Source: a virus
Reading direction: 5' to 3' (one strand)
IMG/VR virus record: IMGVR_UViG_3300047564_001982
Coordinates: 1-21,665 of that record
DNA length: 21,665 nt
Notes under the pieces: generated by a model
Databases searched by the model: none
Told to the model about the DNA's origin: nothing
What the model saw: the letters and a program-made list of their open reading frames with translations, nothing else
Shown: positions 5,242 through 10,854 of the stretch, piece after piece
Layout: every line of letters begins with the position of its first letter
Numbering within the stretch: the first letter of the stretch is position 1
Made by a program: the position numbers and the translations under genes

Positions 5242-5753
5242 CACAATGGGTTGAAAGTTTAAAGAATGTGCTACCTGATTATGCTAAAGACACACGTCTT
5301 AACATTGATGCCGTAGTATTGAGAAGTAAGCTGGATCCAGTAGTCGCAGAAGGCTGTGCATTGGCAGCTGCTCACGCTACAGGTAACGGTAAAGTTGTAG
5401 CAGTTATCCTATCAGCATTTAGTGATGCCACAGAGTCGAGTGCTGCGATGACAGCCGCTAGTATCATGGCGCAAAACAACGTATGGTATCCATATGTTGA
5501 AATGGCTGAAGATGAAGCTCTAAAAGGTTTACCAGCTCAATTGCGTATGAATGCTATTGCCAGTCATGGTGGCACAACACAGGAAAGATTCGAGGCTTAT
5601 AGTCTTGCAGCCAGTATTGTTGGCAAATGTCACTTCTGTGTTAAAGCACACTATGAAACTTTAAAAACTGCAGGTTATACTGTAGAACAGCTTCGAGATA
5701 TCGGACGCATTGCCGCAGTAATGAATTCCGTAGCAAAAGTACTCAACGGTTAA
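5238..5753 (+). CDS. ahpD: Alkylhydroperoxidase AhpD
   Basis: The 171-aa product matches AhpD of the carboxymuconolactone decarboxylase fold in length and layout. The active site CHFCVKAHYETLK holds Cys131, Cys134 and His138, with Glu119 twelve residues upstream, as in the mycobacterial enzyme (Glu118, Cys130, Cys133, His137). The second mycobacterial His (His132) aligns with Phe133 here, while His132 is shifted by one. In actinobacteria AhpD passes electrons from lipoyl-protein to AhpC; here ahpC lies two genes upstream in the same operon, which supports the same pairing. The start overlaps the SGNH stop (ATGA). Confidence 0.9.
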   Translation: MTQWVESLKNVLPDYAKDTRLNIDAVVLRSKLDPVVAEGCALAAAHATGNGKVVAVILSAFSDATESSAAMTAASIMAQNNVWYPYVEMAEDEALKGLPAQLRMNAIASHGGTTQERFEAYSLAASIVGKCHFCVKAHYETLKTAGYTVEQLRDIGRIAAVMNSVAKVLNG

Positions 5754-5815
5754 TTTAGGCTGAATTAATGATTTTCACTATGTTTTTCTGGGATATTTGA
5801 AGTTAAAATAATGAT

Positions 5816-5842
5816 ACATACTAGTACATAAAGTATGTTTTT
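5816..5842 (+). terminator. Hairpin between ahpD and pqqA
   Basis: ACATACT (5816-5822) and AGTATGT (5832-5838) form 7 pairs around a 9-nt loop, followed by TTTT. This could be a weak terminator for the ahpC operon or a hairpin in the pqqA leader. TTGTTAACAA (5844-5853), a perfect palindrome, follows just before the pqqA ribosome binding site. Confidence 0.45.
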
Positions 5843-5865
5843 ATTGTTAACAAAGGAGAAACATT

Positions 5866-5937
5866 ATGTGGACAAAGCCAACCGCAACCGATATGCGCTT
5901 CGGATTTGAAGTTACCATGTACATCATGAACAGATAA
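5866..5937 (+). CDS. pqqA: PQQ precursor peptide PqqA (23 aa)
   Basis: ATG at 5866 follows AAAGGAGAAACATT, a very strong ribosome binding site. The 23-codon product starts MWTKPTATDM and ends FEVTMYIMNR. PqqA is the ribosomal precursor of pyrroloquinoline quinone: PqqE crosslinks a Glu and a Tyr in an ExxxY motif. Here Glu15 and Tyr19 lie in FEVTMY at the same positions as in 23-residue proteobacterial PqqA peptides. MWTKP at the front and a final Asn-Arg also match that family. No pqqB, C, D or E gene is in the window, so host enzymes would have to process it. It is monocistronic, ending 21 nt before a strong terminator. The likely benefit is supporting PQQ-dependent dehydrogenases in the infected cell (inference). 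Confidence 0.92.
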   Translation: MWTKPTATDMRFGFEVTMYIMNR

Positions 5938-5958
5938 TTTGTTCATTCGAAGTACAAG

Positions 5959-5988
5959 AAAACCGTTGTGTAAAAGCAACGGTTTTTT
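5959..5988 (+). terminator. Rho-independent terminator after pqqA
   Basis: AAAACCGTTG and CAACGGTTTT form a 10-bp stem around loop TGTAAAAG, with a T run. It isolates pqqA from the next operon, whose promoter begins six bases later. Confidence 0.9.
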
Positions 5989-5993
5989 ATTTT

Positions 5994-6022
5994 TTGACTT
6001 ATCAAAAATAATCTGTTATAAT
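5994..6022 (+). promoter_or_regulatory. Sigma-70 promoter of the phosphatase-kinase operon
   Basis: TTGACT at 5994-5999, a 17-nt spacer ending in TGT (extended -10), then a perfect TATAAT at 6017-6022. Predicted start is near 6029, 17 nt before the ATG at 6046. Confidence 0.88.
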
Positions 6023-6045
6023 ATATGGAATAAAGGAAATTAATT

Positions 6046-6609
6046 ATGAACCCATGGATTCAAAATGTATCACTTAGCGATATCCGTAAAGGGTTTCATA
6101 TTGATGCAGGCATCAATTCTATGTTGATTCAAATCTGTGATCCTCCTGGAGATTTTCCTACGCCAAAACATCAGTTTAAAGAAGTTCATCAATTTCAATT
6201 TTTAGATATCGAAGCCAAAGACTTTGCATTAGACGAAGCAATGCGTTGCAGTCAAGAGCAGGCTAATGAACTTGTTCGCTTACTACAACATGCATTTGAA
6301 AATCGTATGAATGTTGTTGTTCATTGCCATGCAGGTGTTTGTCGCAGTGGCGCTGTTTGTGAGATTGGCGTTATGCTAGGCTTCCGTGATACTGAAGCAT
6401 TTCGTAGTCCTAACTTACTTGTCAAGCATCGCATGATGAAGGCGCTAGGCTGGACATACGACGAGAATGAGCCCCATACTATTAACGGTCAAACAACCGA
6501 GTTTGGGATCATTCTTCCCAAGACTGTAGAGTGGACTAACGACAATGAAAAAGTCTTTATGTTGGCCGCAGAGCGTAGAGCTCGCAGAGAAAGAGAAGGC
6601 GATATATAA
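6046..6609 (+). CDS. Dual-specificity/tyrosine-phosphatase-like protein
   Basis: The 187-aa product holds the cysteine-phosphatase P-loop VVHCHAGVCRSGA: Cys94 nucleophile and Arg100 in the HCx5R pattern, followed by Ser101. Asp54 in FLDIEAKDF is a candidate general acid. The fold size suits a dual-specificity phosphatase. Substrates could be phosphoproteins, RNA 5' ends or small phosphates. The C-terminus is basic and Arg-rich. The ribosome binding site is AAAGGAAAT. It overlaps the kinase gene by 1 nt (TAATG), pointing to a shared pathway. Confidence 0.82.
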   Translation: MNPWIQNVSLSDIRKGFHIDAGINSMLIQICDPPGDFPTPKHQFKEVHQFQFLDIEAKDFALDEAMRCSQEQANELVRLLQHAFENRMNVVVHCHAGVCRSGAVCEIGVMLGFRDTEAFRSPNLLVKHRMMKALGWTYDENEPHTINGQTTEFGIILPKTVEWTNDNEKVFMLAAERRARREREGDI

Positions 6610-7070
6610 TGCCAAAATGTTATCAATTAATTGGAGTACCGGGTAGTGGAAAATCTACTTGGGTTTCTAATCAAGATTGGATCAACGATTGTATAGTTGT
6701 GTCTACAGACAAGTTTGTAGAAGAATATGCACAGAGTGTAGGAAAGACTTACTCAGAAGTCTTTATTGACTACATGCCCACAGCAGTAGACTTAATGGCA
6801 CAAGAAGTTGTTGCCGCTAGAGAAGCTGGACGTGATGTAATGTGGGATCAAACTAGCACTACTGTTAAAAGTCGTGCTAAAAAGTTTGCCATGCTGCCGG
6901 ACTACTATCATATTGCTGTAGTGTTTCAAACTCCGTCTAGAATTGAACTAAAACGCCGTTTGGACAGTCGTCCTGGTAAAGAAATTCCAGATGCGGTAGT
7001 AGAAGGTATGCTTACAAGTTGGGAAGAACCAACTGAAGAAGAAGGATTCAAAGAACTTTGGAAAGTTTAA
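6609..7070 (+). CDS. P-loop polynucleotide-kinase-like protein
   Basis: The 153-aa product opens with YQLIGVPGSGKSTWV, a Walker A loop with Lys15 and Ser16. STDKF near residues 32-36 puts an Asp where the 5'-OH polynucleotide kinase of T4 (Pnk) has its catalytic Asp, and DQTSTTVKSRAKK with later RRLDSRP supplies Arg residues for a lid. It is the size of a lone kinase domain and lacks the C-terminal HAD phosphatase of T4 Pnk. The substrate may be an RNA or DNA 5'-OH or a small molecule. Neighbouring phosphatase and phosphoesterase genes fit an end-healing role, which remains inference. Confidence 0.78.
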   Translation: MPKCYQLIGVPGSGKSTWVSNQDWINDCIVVSTDKFVEEYAQSVGKTYSEVFIDYMPTAVDLMAQEVVAAREAGRDVMWDQTSTTVKSRAKKFAMLPDYYHIAVVFQTPSRIELKRRLDSRPGKEIPDAVVEGMLTSWEEPTEEEGFKELWKV

Positions 7071-7094
7071 TAAATTTAGATTAAAGGAAATCAT

Positions 7095-7700
7095 ATGCCC
7101 GGCGTATTTTTAGTTAGTGACACACATTTCGGACACGCCGGAGTGTGCCGATTTTTGCGTGAAGATGGCAGTAAGTTACGACCATGGGACAATCCAGAAG
7201 AAATGGACGAAGCCATGATCAAGTCTTGGAACGAACGTGTGCGTCCAAACGACAAAGTTTATCATTTAGGTGACGTTGTTATCAACCGTAAAGCATTATC
7301 TACATTATCTCGATTGAACGGAGATAAAGTATTAATCCGCGGTAACCACGATATCTTTCGTGATACTGAGTACGCTGAATACTTTCGTGAGTTACGTGCA
7401 TACCACGTTATGAACGGTATGATCCTAAGTCATATTCCTGTACACGAAGCTAGTTTGGGTCGCTTTGGTGTAAACATTCACGGTCATTTGCACTCAAATC
7501 GTGTGAAGAAGGCTAGGGGTGTTGATGCACGTACAGGCGAAGTTTTATATAGCACTGAAATTGACGTTCGATATCATTGCGTCTGTGTAGAACAAACCCC
7601 TGATTATGCCCCAATACTTTTTGAAGATGTTATCAAACGTATCGAAGAAGAAGGTGGTACAGTAGGATTTAAAAACGGAAATGGTCCTACAGTAGATTGA
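7095..7700 (+). CDS. Calcineurin-like metallophosphoesterase
   Basis: The 201-aa product has the binuclear metal signature: LVSDTHFGH (Asp9, His11), YHLGDVV (Asp60), LIRGNHDIF (Asn84, His85), LSHIP (His113) and NIHGHLHS (His131, His133). These are the standard ligands of the metallophosphoesterase fold. The ribosome binding site TAAAGGAAATCAT is strong. Family members cleave phosphomonoesters or diesters, including RNA 2',3'-cyclic phosphates in bacterial Pnkp. It follows the kinase by 24 nt in one operon. The stop lies inside the next promoter's -35 box. Confidence 0.85.
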   Translation: MPGVFLVSDTHFGHAGVCRFLREDGSKLRPWDNPEEMDEAMIKSWNERVRPNDKVYHLGDVVINRKALSTLSRLNGDKVLIRGNHDIFRDTEYAEYFRELRAYHVMNGMILSHIPVHEASLGRFGVNIHGHLHSNRVKKARGVDARTGEVLYSTEIDVRYHCVCVEQTPDYAPILFEDVIKRIEEEGGTVGFKNGNGPTVD

Positions 7701-7725
7701 CATTTATCAATATATCAGGCATAAT
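7697..7725 (+). promoter_or_regulatory. Sigma-70 promoter of the tRNA-like gene
   Basis: TTGACA at 7697-7702, a 17-nt spacer, then CATAAT at 7720-7725. The predicted start is about 7732, the very first base of the tRNA-like element, so that RNA would need little or no 5' trimming. The -35 box contains the stop codon of the upstream gene. Confidence 0.8.
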
Positions 7726-7732
7726 TACTGGT

Positions 7733-7840
7733 ATGGCTGTGAGTGGAATATGGCAGACCTCCAAGATGTCCATTGTAGGACTGAGGGACGGGACGTAGTC
7801 GTAGACGTAGTCTTTGTAGGTTCGAATCCTACCAGCCATA
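7733..7840 (+). ncRNA. tRNA-like RNA with enlarged middle and no CCA
   Basis: ATGGCTG (7733-7739) pairs perfectly with CAGCCAT (7833-7839). T arm GTAGG-TTCGAAT-CCTAC is canonical and adjoins the 3' acceptor strand. GAG...CTC with GGAATATGGCAGAC looks like a Leu/Ser-type D arm. Between D arm and T arm lie about 54 nt, more than a normal anticodon plus variable arm. GTCC-ATTGTA-GGAC is the best anticodon-like hairpin but its loop is 6 nt. A direct repeat GACGTAGTC-GTA-GACGTAGTC (about 7792-7812) fills the variable region. No CCA is encoded, unlike all other tRNAs here. It may be a degenerate tRNA or a specialised tRNA mimic. Confidence 0.6.
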
Positions 7841-7847
7841 TATTAAT

Positions 7848-7925
7848 GCACAGATGGCAGAGAGGCCCAATGCAACGGTCTGCAAAACCGTAAAACCGCG
7901 AGTTCGAATCTCGCTCTGTGCTCCA
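7848..7925 (+). tRNA. tRNA-Cys (anticodon GCA)
   Basis: The acceptor strands GCACAGA/TCTGTGC pair perfectly. Anticodon stem ACGGT/ACCGT has loop CTGCAAA, anticodon GCA. T arm GCGAG-TTCGAAT-CTCGC, discriminator T and encoded CCA follow. It shares the transcript of the tRNA-like element 7 nt upstream. Confidence 0.95.
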
Positions 7926-7958
7926 AATAAATAAAAAGTTAATCAAAAAAGAACTCAA

Positions 7959-8537
7959 ATGAGAATAGACAATACTCCGCATGATTCAGTAACTTTAGTA
8001 GAACTCAATTTATTATCTAAAGGAGTTCACTTTTTAGTCGGAGAAATCTCTGAAGAAAATATTACCAAAACTATTCAATGGTTAGTATACGAAAATATCA
8101 AAGAAACTGATAATAAAGTATTAACTCTTTATATCAATAGTCAGGGTGGTAGTCTTTACGATGCTTTGGCTTTAATAGATATTATGAATAATAGTTTAAA
8201 ACCAATTCGTACTATTGGGATCGGTAGCATTATGAGTTCTGCTTTTTTGATTTTTGCTTCTGGAACTAAAGGACATCGAGTTATATCAGAAAATTGTGGA
8301 ATAATGTGTCACCAATTTTCTGATCATGTAGATTCTTTAAAATACCACGATCTAAAAGCAGGAATTAAGGAAGCTGACAACTGTAATTTAAGAATGTTAA
8401 ATGTATTAAAAACAGCCAGCGGTCTGTCTGCATCAGCGATAAAAAGCAAACTTCTAAATTCATCTGACGTATACTTGACTCCGTATGAACTAATGTCTTT
8501 GAACATTGCAGATGCTATTTTGGAAAAAAATGATTAA
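7959..8537 (+). CDS. ClpP-like serine protease
   Basis: The 192-aa product follows ClpP throughout. LTLYINSQGGSLYDALALID (residues 56-74 region) is the oxyanion and substrate-binding strand. IGSIMSSAFLIFASG places the nucleophile at Ser93, GIMCHQFS gives His118, and SSDVYLTPYELMSLNIADAI gives Asp170, so the triad is complete. Length matches mature ClpP. Phage ClpP proteins may join host ClpX/ClpA, process capsid proteins or replace the host protease. There is no HslU, ClpX or scaffold gene nearby. The ribosome binding site is weak (AAGAACTCAA). The nearby tmRNA, whose tag is a ClpXP signal, makes a link to host proteolysis plausible but unproven. Confidence 0.86.
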   Translation: MRIDNTPHDSVTLVELNLLSKGVHFLVGEISEENITKTIQWLVYENIKETDNKVLTLYINSQGGSLYDALALIDIMNNSLKPIRTIGIGSIMSSAFLIFASGTKGHRVISENCGIMCHQFSDHVDSLKYHDLKAGIKEADNCNLRMLNVLKTASGLSASAIKSKLLNSSDVYLTPYELMSLNIADAILEKND

Positions 8538-8544
8538 ATTATCA

Positions 8545-8573
8545 TTGACAAAAAATCTTTAAAAGTATATAAT
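8545..8573 (+). promoter_or_regulatory. Perfect sigma-70 promoter upstream of rpoZ
   Basis: TTGACA at 8545-8550, a 17-nt spacer, then TATAAT at 8568-8573. Both hexamers and the spacing match the consensus exactly. The predicted start is near 8580, leaving about 290 nt before the rpoZ start. Confidence 0.92.
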
Positions 8574-8579
8574 TATTTT

Positions 8580-8870
8580 GTTGCGTAGGAAACTGCGTAA
8601 CCGGTGAAGTGGAAGGTAGATGAGGACGGACATATATCGCTTCCAATGCGATATGACTTAACTCCGGCAAACGTCTTGAAAACGTTTCGTGCTTGAGTGA
8701 CCCGATTCAAATATCTTTAACTAGACTGTCATTTGCTGATCGGAAATATTCAAGCCTCTGTCGCCTGTCTATTGAACATTGTCCAGACCGACGATATCAC
8801 ACAATAGGTCTTGTCATTTGTCCGGTCTGTTACTTGACCTTTCGCCGATCCGTCATTTTTAGGAGTTAAT
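8580..8870 (+). ncRNA. Long structured leader RNA or independent ncRNA before rpoZ
   Basis: No ORF fills this stretch, yet it is more GC-rich than its surroundings and full of complementary segments. CCGG (8601-8604) and AAGT (8607-8610) can pair with ACTT (8656-8659) and CCGG (8664-8667). ATATCGC-TTCCAAT-GCGATAT (8634-8654) is a 7-bp hairpin whose loop TTCC can pair with GGAA at 8611-8614. AAACGT-CTTGAAA-ACGTTT (8669-8687) is a perfect hairpin. CTTGAG/TTCAAG (8692-8697, 8749-8754) encloses CCGAT/ATCGG (8702-8706, 8739-8743). CTATTG/CAATAG (8769-8774, 8802-8807) interleaves with CAGACCG/CGGTCTG (8784-8790, 8823-8829), an H-type pseudoknot. No clear terminator precedes rpoZ, so a cis-acting leader is the simplest reading. 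I do not recognise the family. Confidence 0.7.
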
Positions 8871-9089
8871 GTGAAAGCACACGAAATTAGTACACAAGAC
8901 CTTTGTAACAAGATACCAAATCGGTTTGATATGATTATAGCCGCTTCATTAAGAGCTAAAGAAATTGCTCGTGGAAGTCAACCAAAAACAAGTATTAAAT
9001 CAGCCAAACCCACTACAACTGCACTAATCGAAATCTTAGAAGGTAAGACTGGTAAAGAAATTCTTGACAAACTGGCAAAGAAAAAATAA
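8871..9089 (+). CDS. rpoZ: RNA polymerase omega subunit homologue (RpoZ-like)
   Basis: The start is GTG at 8871, preceded by AGGAG (8861-8865). The 72-aa product aligns along its length with bacterial omega: ISTQDLCNKIPNRFDMIIAA at residues 6-25, then SLRAKEIARGS, and TTTALIEILEGKTGKE at residues 48-63. The NRFxxxxxAxxRAxx core and the TxALxEIxxGK segment are the most conserved parts of proteobacterial omega. Omega helps assemble beta-prime into core polymerase and binds ppGpp in proteobacteria. A phage copy could replace or modify host omega. Its own perfect promoter and long structured leader suggest tight control. Confidence 0.78.
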   Translation: MKAHEISTQDLCNKIPNRFDMIIAASLRAKEIARGSQPKTSIKSAKPTTTALIEILEGKTGKEILDKLAKKK

Positions 9090-9115
9090 AATTATTGTAA
9101 CTAAAGGAACAAACA

Positions 9116-9682
9116 ATGAACATCACACTGAGAAAAGCAAATGCAATCCAAAACGCTATCAATGATACAATCAAAGGCATTCTTTTTGAAACCAGTATCA
9201 GTATCAACGAGTTCGAAGATCCTGTAACAAAAATTCAAGAAGCTAACAAAAGACTACATGATGCAGACACCCGTCGAGCTGCTCTCTTAATGTCTTTGTT
9301 TTTCATTCGTGGAGCTGTGAGCTCTGCCAATGCATCTAGTGGTATCAACGCTAAACTTACAGAAGTGGCGTATCTAGACAAAAGAATTGTACAGTTATCT
9401 GATATGATAACAGAAGTACAATCTGATATTAAAGTTATCATTGGTAAACTGGAAAAAATTAAAAATAGAAAAGAAGAATCTCATAGGATCTATGGGGCTC
9501 GAGACGAAGTTACTACAGGTGTAATGACTGAACAGCAAGTTGAAGATATCAAAAATCTTATCGGTAATTTGAAGAAGCAAAAACAAAAACTTAACGATGA
9601 AATTTTGGAACTCAACGTCCGAACAGAGATAGAATTGAATGAAGAAATTTCCAATGTTCTACAAAAAGAAAATCTAATTTAA
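9116..9682 (+). CDS. Coiled-coil hypothetical protein
   Basis: The 188-aa product is mostly helical. SVSISINEF-type residues near 27-33 are followed by long Lys/Glu/Leu heptad-like stretches (residues 35-60, 85-120 and 140-175, e.g. KKQKQKLNDEILELNVRTEI). There is no signal peptide, membrane segment or catalytic motif. It resembles a conserved T4-like phage protein without known function. The ribosome binding site AAAGGAACAAACA is good. It lies 26 nt after rpoZ and overlaps the deaminase by 1 nt, so it belongs to the same operon. Confidence 0.75.
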   Translation: MNITLRKANAIQNAINDTIKGILFETSISINEFEDPVTKIQEANKRLHDADTRRAALLMSLFFIRGAVSSANASSGINAKLTEVAYLDKRIVQLSDMITEVQSDIKVIIGKLEKIKNRKEESHRIYGARDEVTTGVMTEQQVEDIKNLIGNLKKQKQKLNDEILELNVRTEIELNEEISNVLQKENLI

Positions 9683-10218
9683 TGAAGCAAAAATTTATAG
9701 ATCTGTATAAAGATTGGGCACTTAGAGTTGCCCAGTTGAGTTATGCTAACAGATTGAAAGTTGGTGCTGTTATAGTTAAAGATGATACTGTGATCAGTTA
9801 TGGCTATAACGGAATGCCTGCTGGTTGGGATAACACTTGCGAAGAAAAAGAGTATATGAGCATCGATGCTGGTGGATGGTTAAGTCCTCCGGAGATTTAT
9901 CAAAGATGGCCATTAGAAGAAAAAACAAATTCAGGCGAATTATTAGGTCGTTATAAATTAAAGACTAAACCAGAGGTATTACATGCTGAATCAAACGCTA
10001 TAGCCAAATTAGCTAAATCTAATAACAGTGGTTTTGGTGCAGATTTGTTTGTTACGCACAGCCCCTGTATTGAATGTGCTAAACTAATATATCAGTCTGG
10101 TATTAAAAACGTTTACTATTTAGAAAATTATAGAAACAACAATGGAATTGAATTTTTAATTAAATCTGGTATTAATGTAATCTCACTTAAGGAAAGTAAA
10201 AATGATCAAAAGAAATAG
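9682..10218 (+). CDS. Deoxycytidylate (dCMP) deaminase
   Basis: The 178-aa product has the zinc deaminase signature: HAESNAIAKL with His101 and catalytic Glu103, then SPCIECAK with Cys129 and Cys132. Early residues RLKVGAVIVKDDTVISYGYN match the first strands of the family, and length equals T4 Cd-type enzymes. It converts dCMP to dUMP, feeding thymidylate synthesis alongside the reductase and DHFR genes on the other strand. ATG overlaps the previous stop (TAATG). Confidence 0.93.
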   Translation: MKQKFIDLYKDWALRVAQLSYANRLKVGAVIVKDDTVISYGYNGMPAGWDNTCEEKEYMSIDAGGWLSPPEIYQRWPLEEKTNSGELLGRYKLKTKPEVLHAESNAIAKLAKSNNSGFGADLFVTHSPCIECAKLIYQSGIKNVYYLENYRNNNGIEFLIKSGINVISLKESKNDQKK

Positions 10219-10393
10219 TTCTTTTAAACTTAGTAAACAATATAAAAGAATCTTGGCTACTATTGTAGATCCCCATAAATCTGGGGAAATGAAAAGAGCT
10301 TTTATTGAAGCTCAATTATACTCTGCAGTTCAACCTCCTAGAGAAAAATCTAAGAAGACTGACTTTGATATAAACAATCAGGCATCACAATAA
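10202..10393 (+). CDS. Small basic hypothetical protein (63 aa)
   Basis: ATG at 10202 follows AAGGAAAGTAAAA and overlaps the deaminase end by 17 nt. The product has a helical basic N-terminal half (FKLSKQYKRILATIVDPHKS) and a polar tail, without membrane segments. It looks like a small conserved phage protein of unknown role. Confidence 0.72.
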   Translation: MIKRNSSFKLSKQYKRILATIVDPHKSGEMKRAFIEAQLYSAVQPPREKSKKTDFDINNQASQ

Positions 10394-10404
10394 GGAGTAA
10401 TAAA

Positions 10405-10635
10405 TTGGAATTGCAGTCAGCTATAAACTTTTTAATCGGATCAGTTTTATTTTCAGTTGGGATCATTGTTTTTTCTCTAATGGTTATTGTAGTCAATAAT
10501 CTGTTTTCTAAATACTGGAAACCAGTAAAATGGAATATCTATAATCCATCAGAGTTTAGATTCATTGATAGTACAACAATGAAAGAAATTATGGCTGAAG
10601 AAGCTAAACTTAAAAAAGAAAAAGATTCTAAATAA
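10405..10635 (+). CDS. Single-pass membrane protein (76 aa), TTG start
   Basis: The start is TTG at 10405, supported by AAGGAG at 10392-10397 with 7-nt spacing; no ATG fits. Residues 7-31 (INFLIGSVLFSVGIIVFSLM onward) form one membrane helix, followed by a cytoplasmic-looking region ending in a Lys/Glu-rich tail. Function unknown. Confidence 0.68.
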   Translation: MELQSAINFLIGSVLFSVGIIVFSLMVIVVNNLFSKYWKPVKWNIYNPSEFRFIDSTTMKEIMAEEAKLKKEKDSK

Positions 10636-10637
10636 TT

Positions 10638-10712
10638 ATGAATGACGATTTGGTAAGATTTTTAGTAGGATTTTCTGTTATCGTTGTAATAATGGCATTG
10701 ATTCTACTTTAA
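10638..10712 (+). CDS. 24-aa membrane microprotein
   Basis: ATG at 10638, 2 nt after the previous stop, begins a 24-codon frame: four polar residues MNDD, one Arg, then an unbroken hydrophobic helix (VGFSVIVVIMALILL). Translation would rely on coupling with the upstream gene, since no separate ribosome binding site is evident. Tiny membrane proteins are common in T4-like phages; coding is plausible, not certain. Confidence 0.5.
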   Translation: MNDDLVRFLVGFSVIVVIMALILL

Positions 10713-10740
10713 CTTATTAAATAATAATATTGCTGTATGA

Positions 10741-10792
10741 AGCAAAGAGAAAAGTGTTCTGGACGCGGGTTCGACTCCCGCCAGGTCCACCA
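10741..10792 (+). ncRNA. ssrA: tmRNA acceptor piece (permuted ssrA, first part)
   Basis: GGACGCGGGTTCGACTCCCG and following bases match the 3' end of tmRNA: T arm GCGGG-TTCGACT-CCCGC (10765-10781), acceptor strand CAGGTCC (10782-10788), A, and encoded CCA (10790-10792). CAGGTCC pairs with GGGCCTG, which lies 62 nt downstream at 10855-10861, giving a third pair of G-U, the alanine identity mark. The 3' end thus precedes the 5' end, the order of circularly permuted two-piece tmRNA. The 5' boundary of this piece is approximate. Confidence 0.9.
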
Positions 10793-10800
10793 TAAGAACA

Positions 10801-10841
10801 TAAATTTACTTTGTTATTCACTGTAAATTTACTTTGGTATT
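10801..10841 (+). repeat. Near-perfect direct repeat in the tmRNA intervening segment
   Basis: TAAATTTACTTTGTTATT (10801-10818) is repeated at 10824-10841 with one change (TGGT for TGTT), a 23-nt period. It fills most of the 62-nt spacer that is removed between the two tmRNA pieces. Confidence 0.8.
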
Positions 10842-10854
10842 GTGTTTTTATGAT

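Noticed and set aside
7725-7982. An 85-aa frame on the - strand
   Set aside because: It lies across the tRNA-like gene and tRNA-Cys and has no ribosome binding site; the reading frame is a by-product of tRNA sequence.
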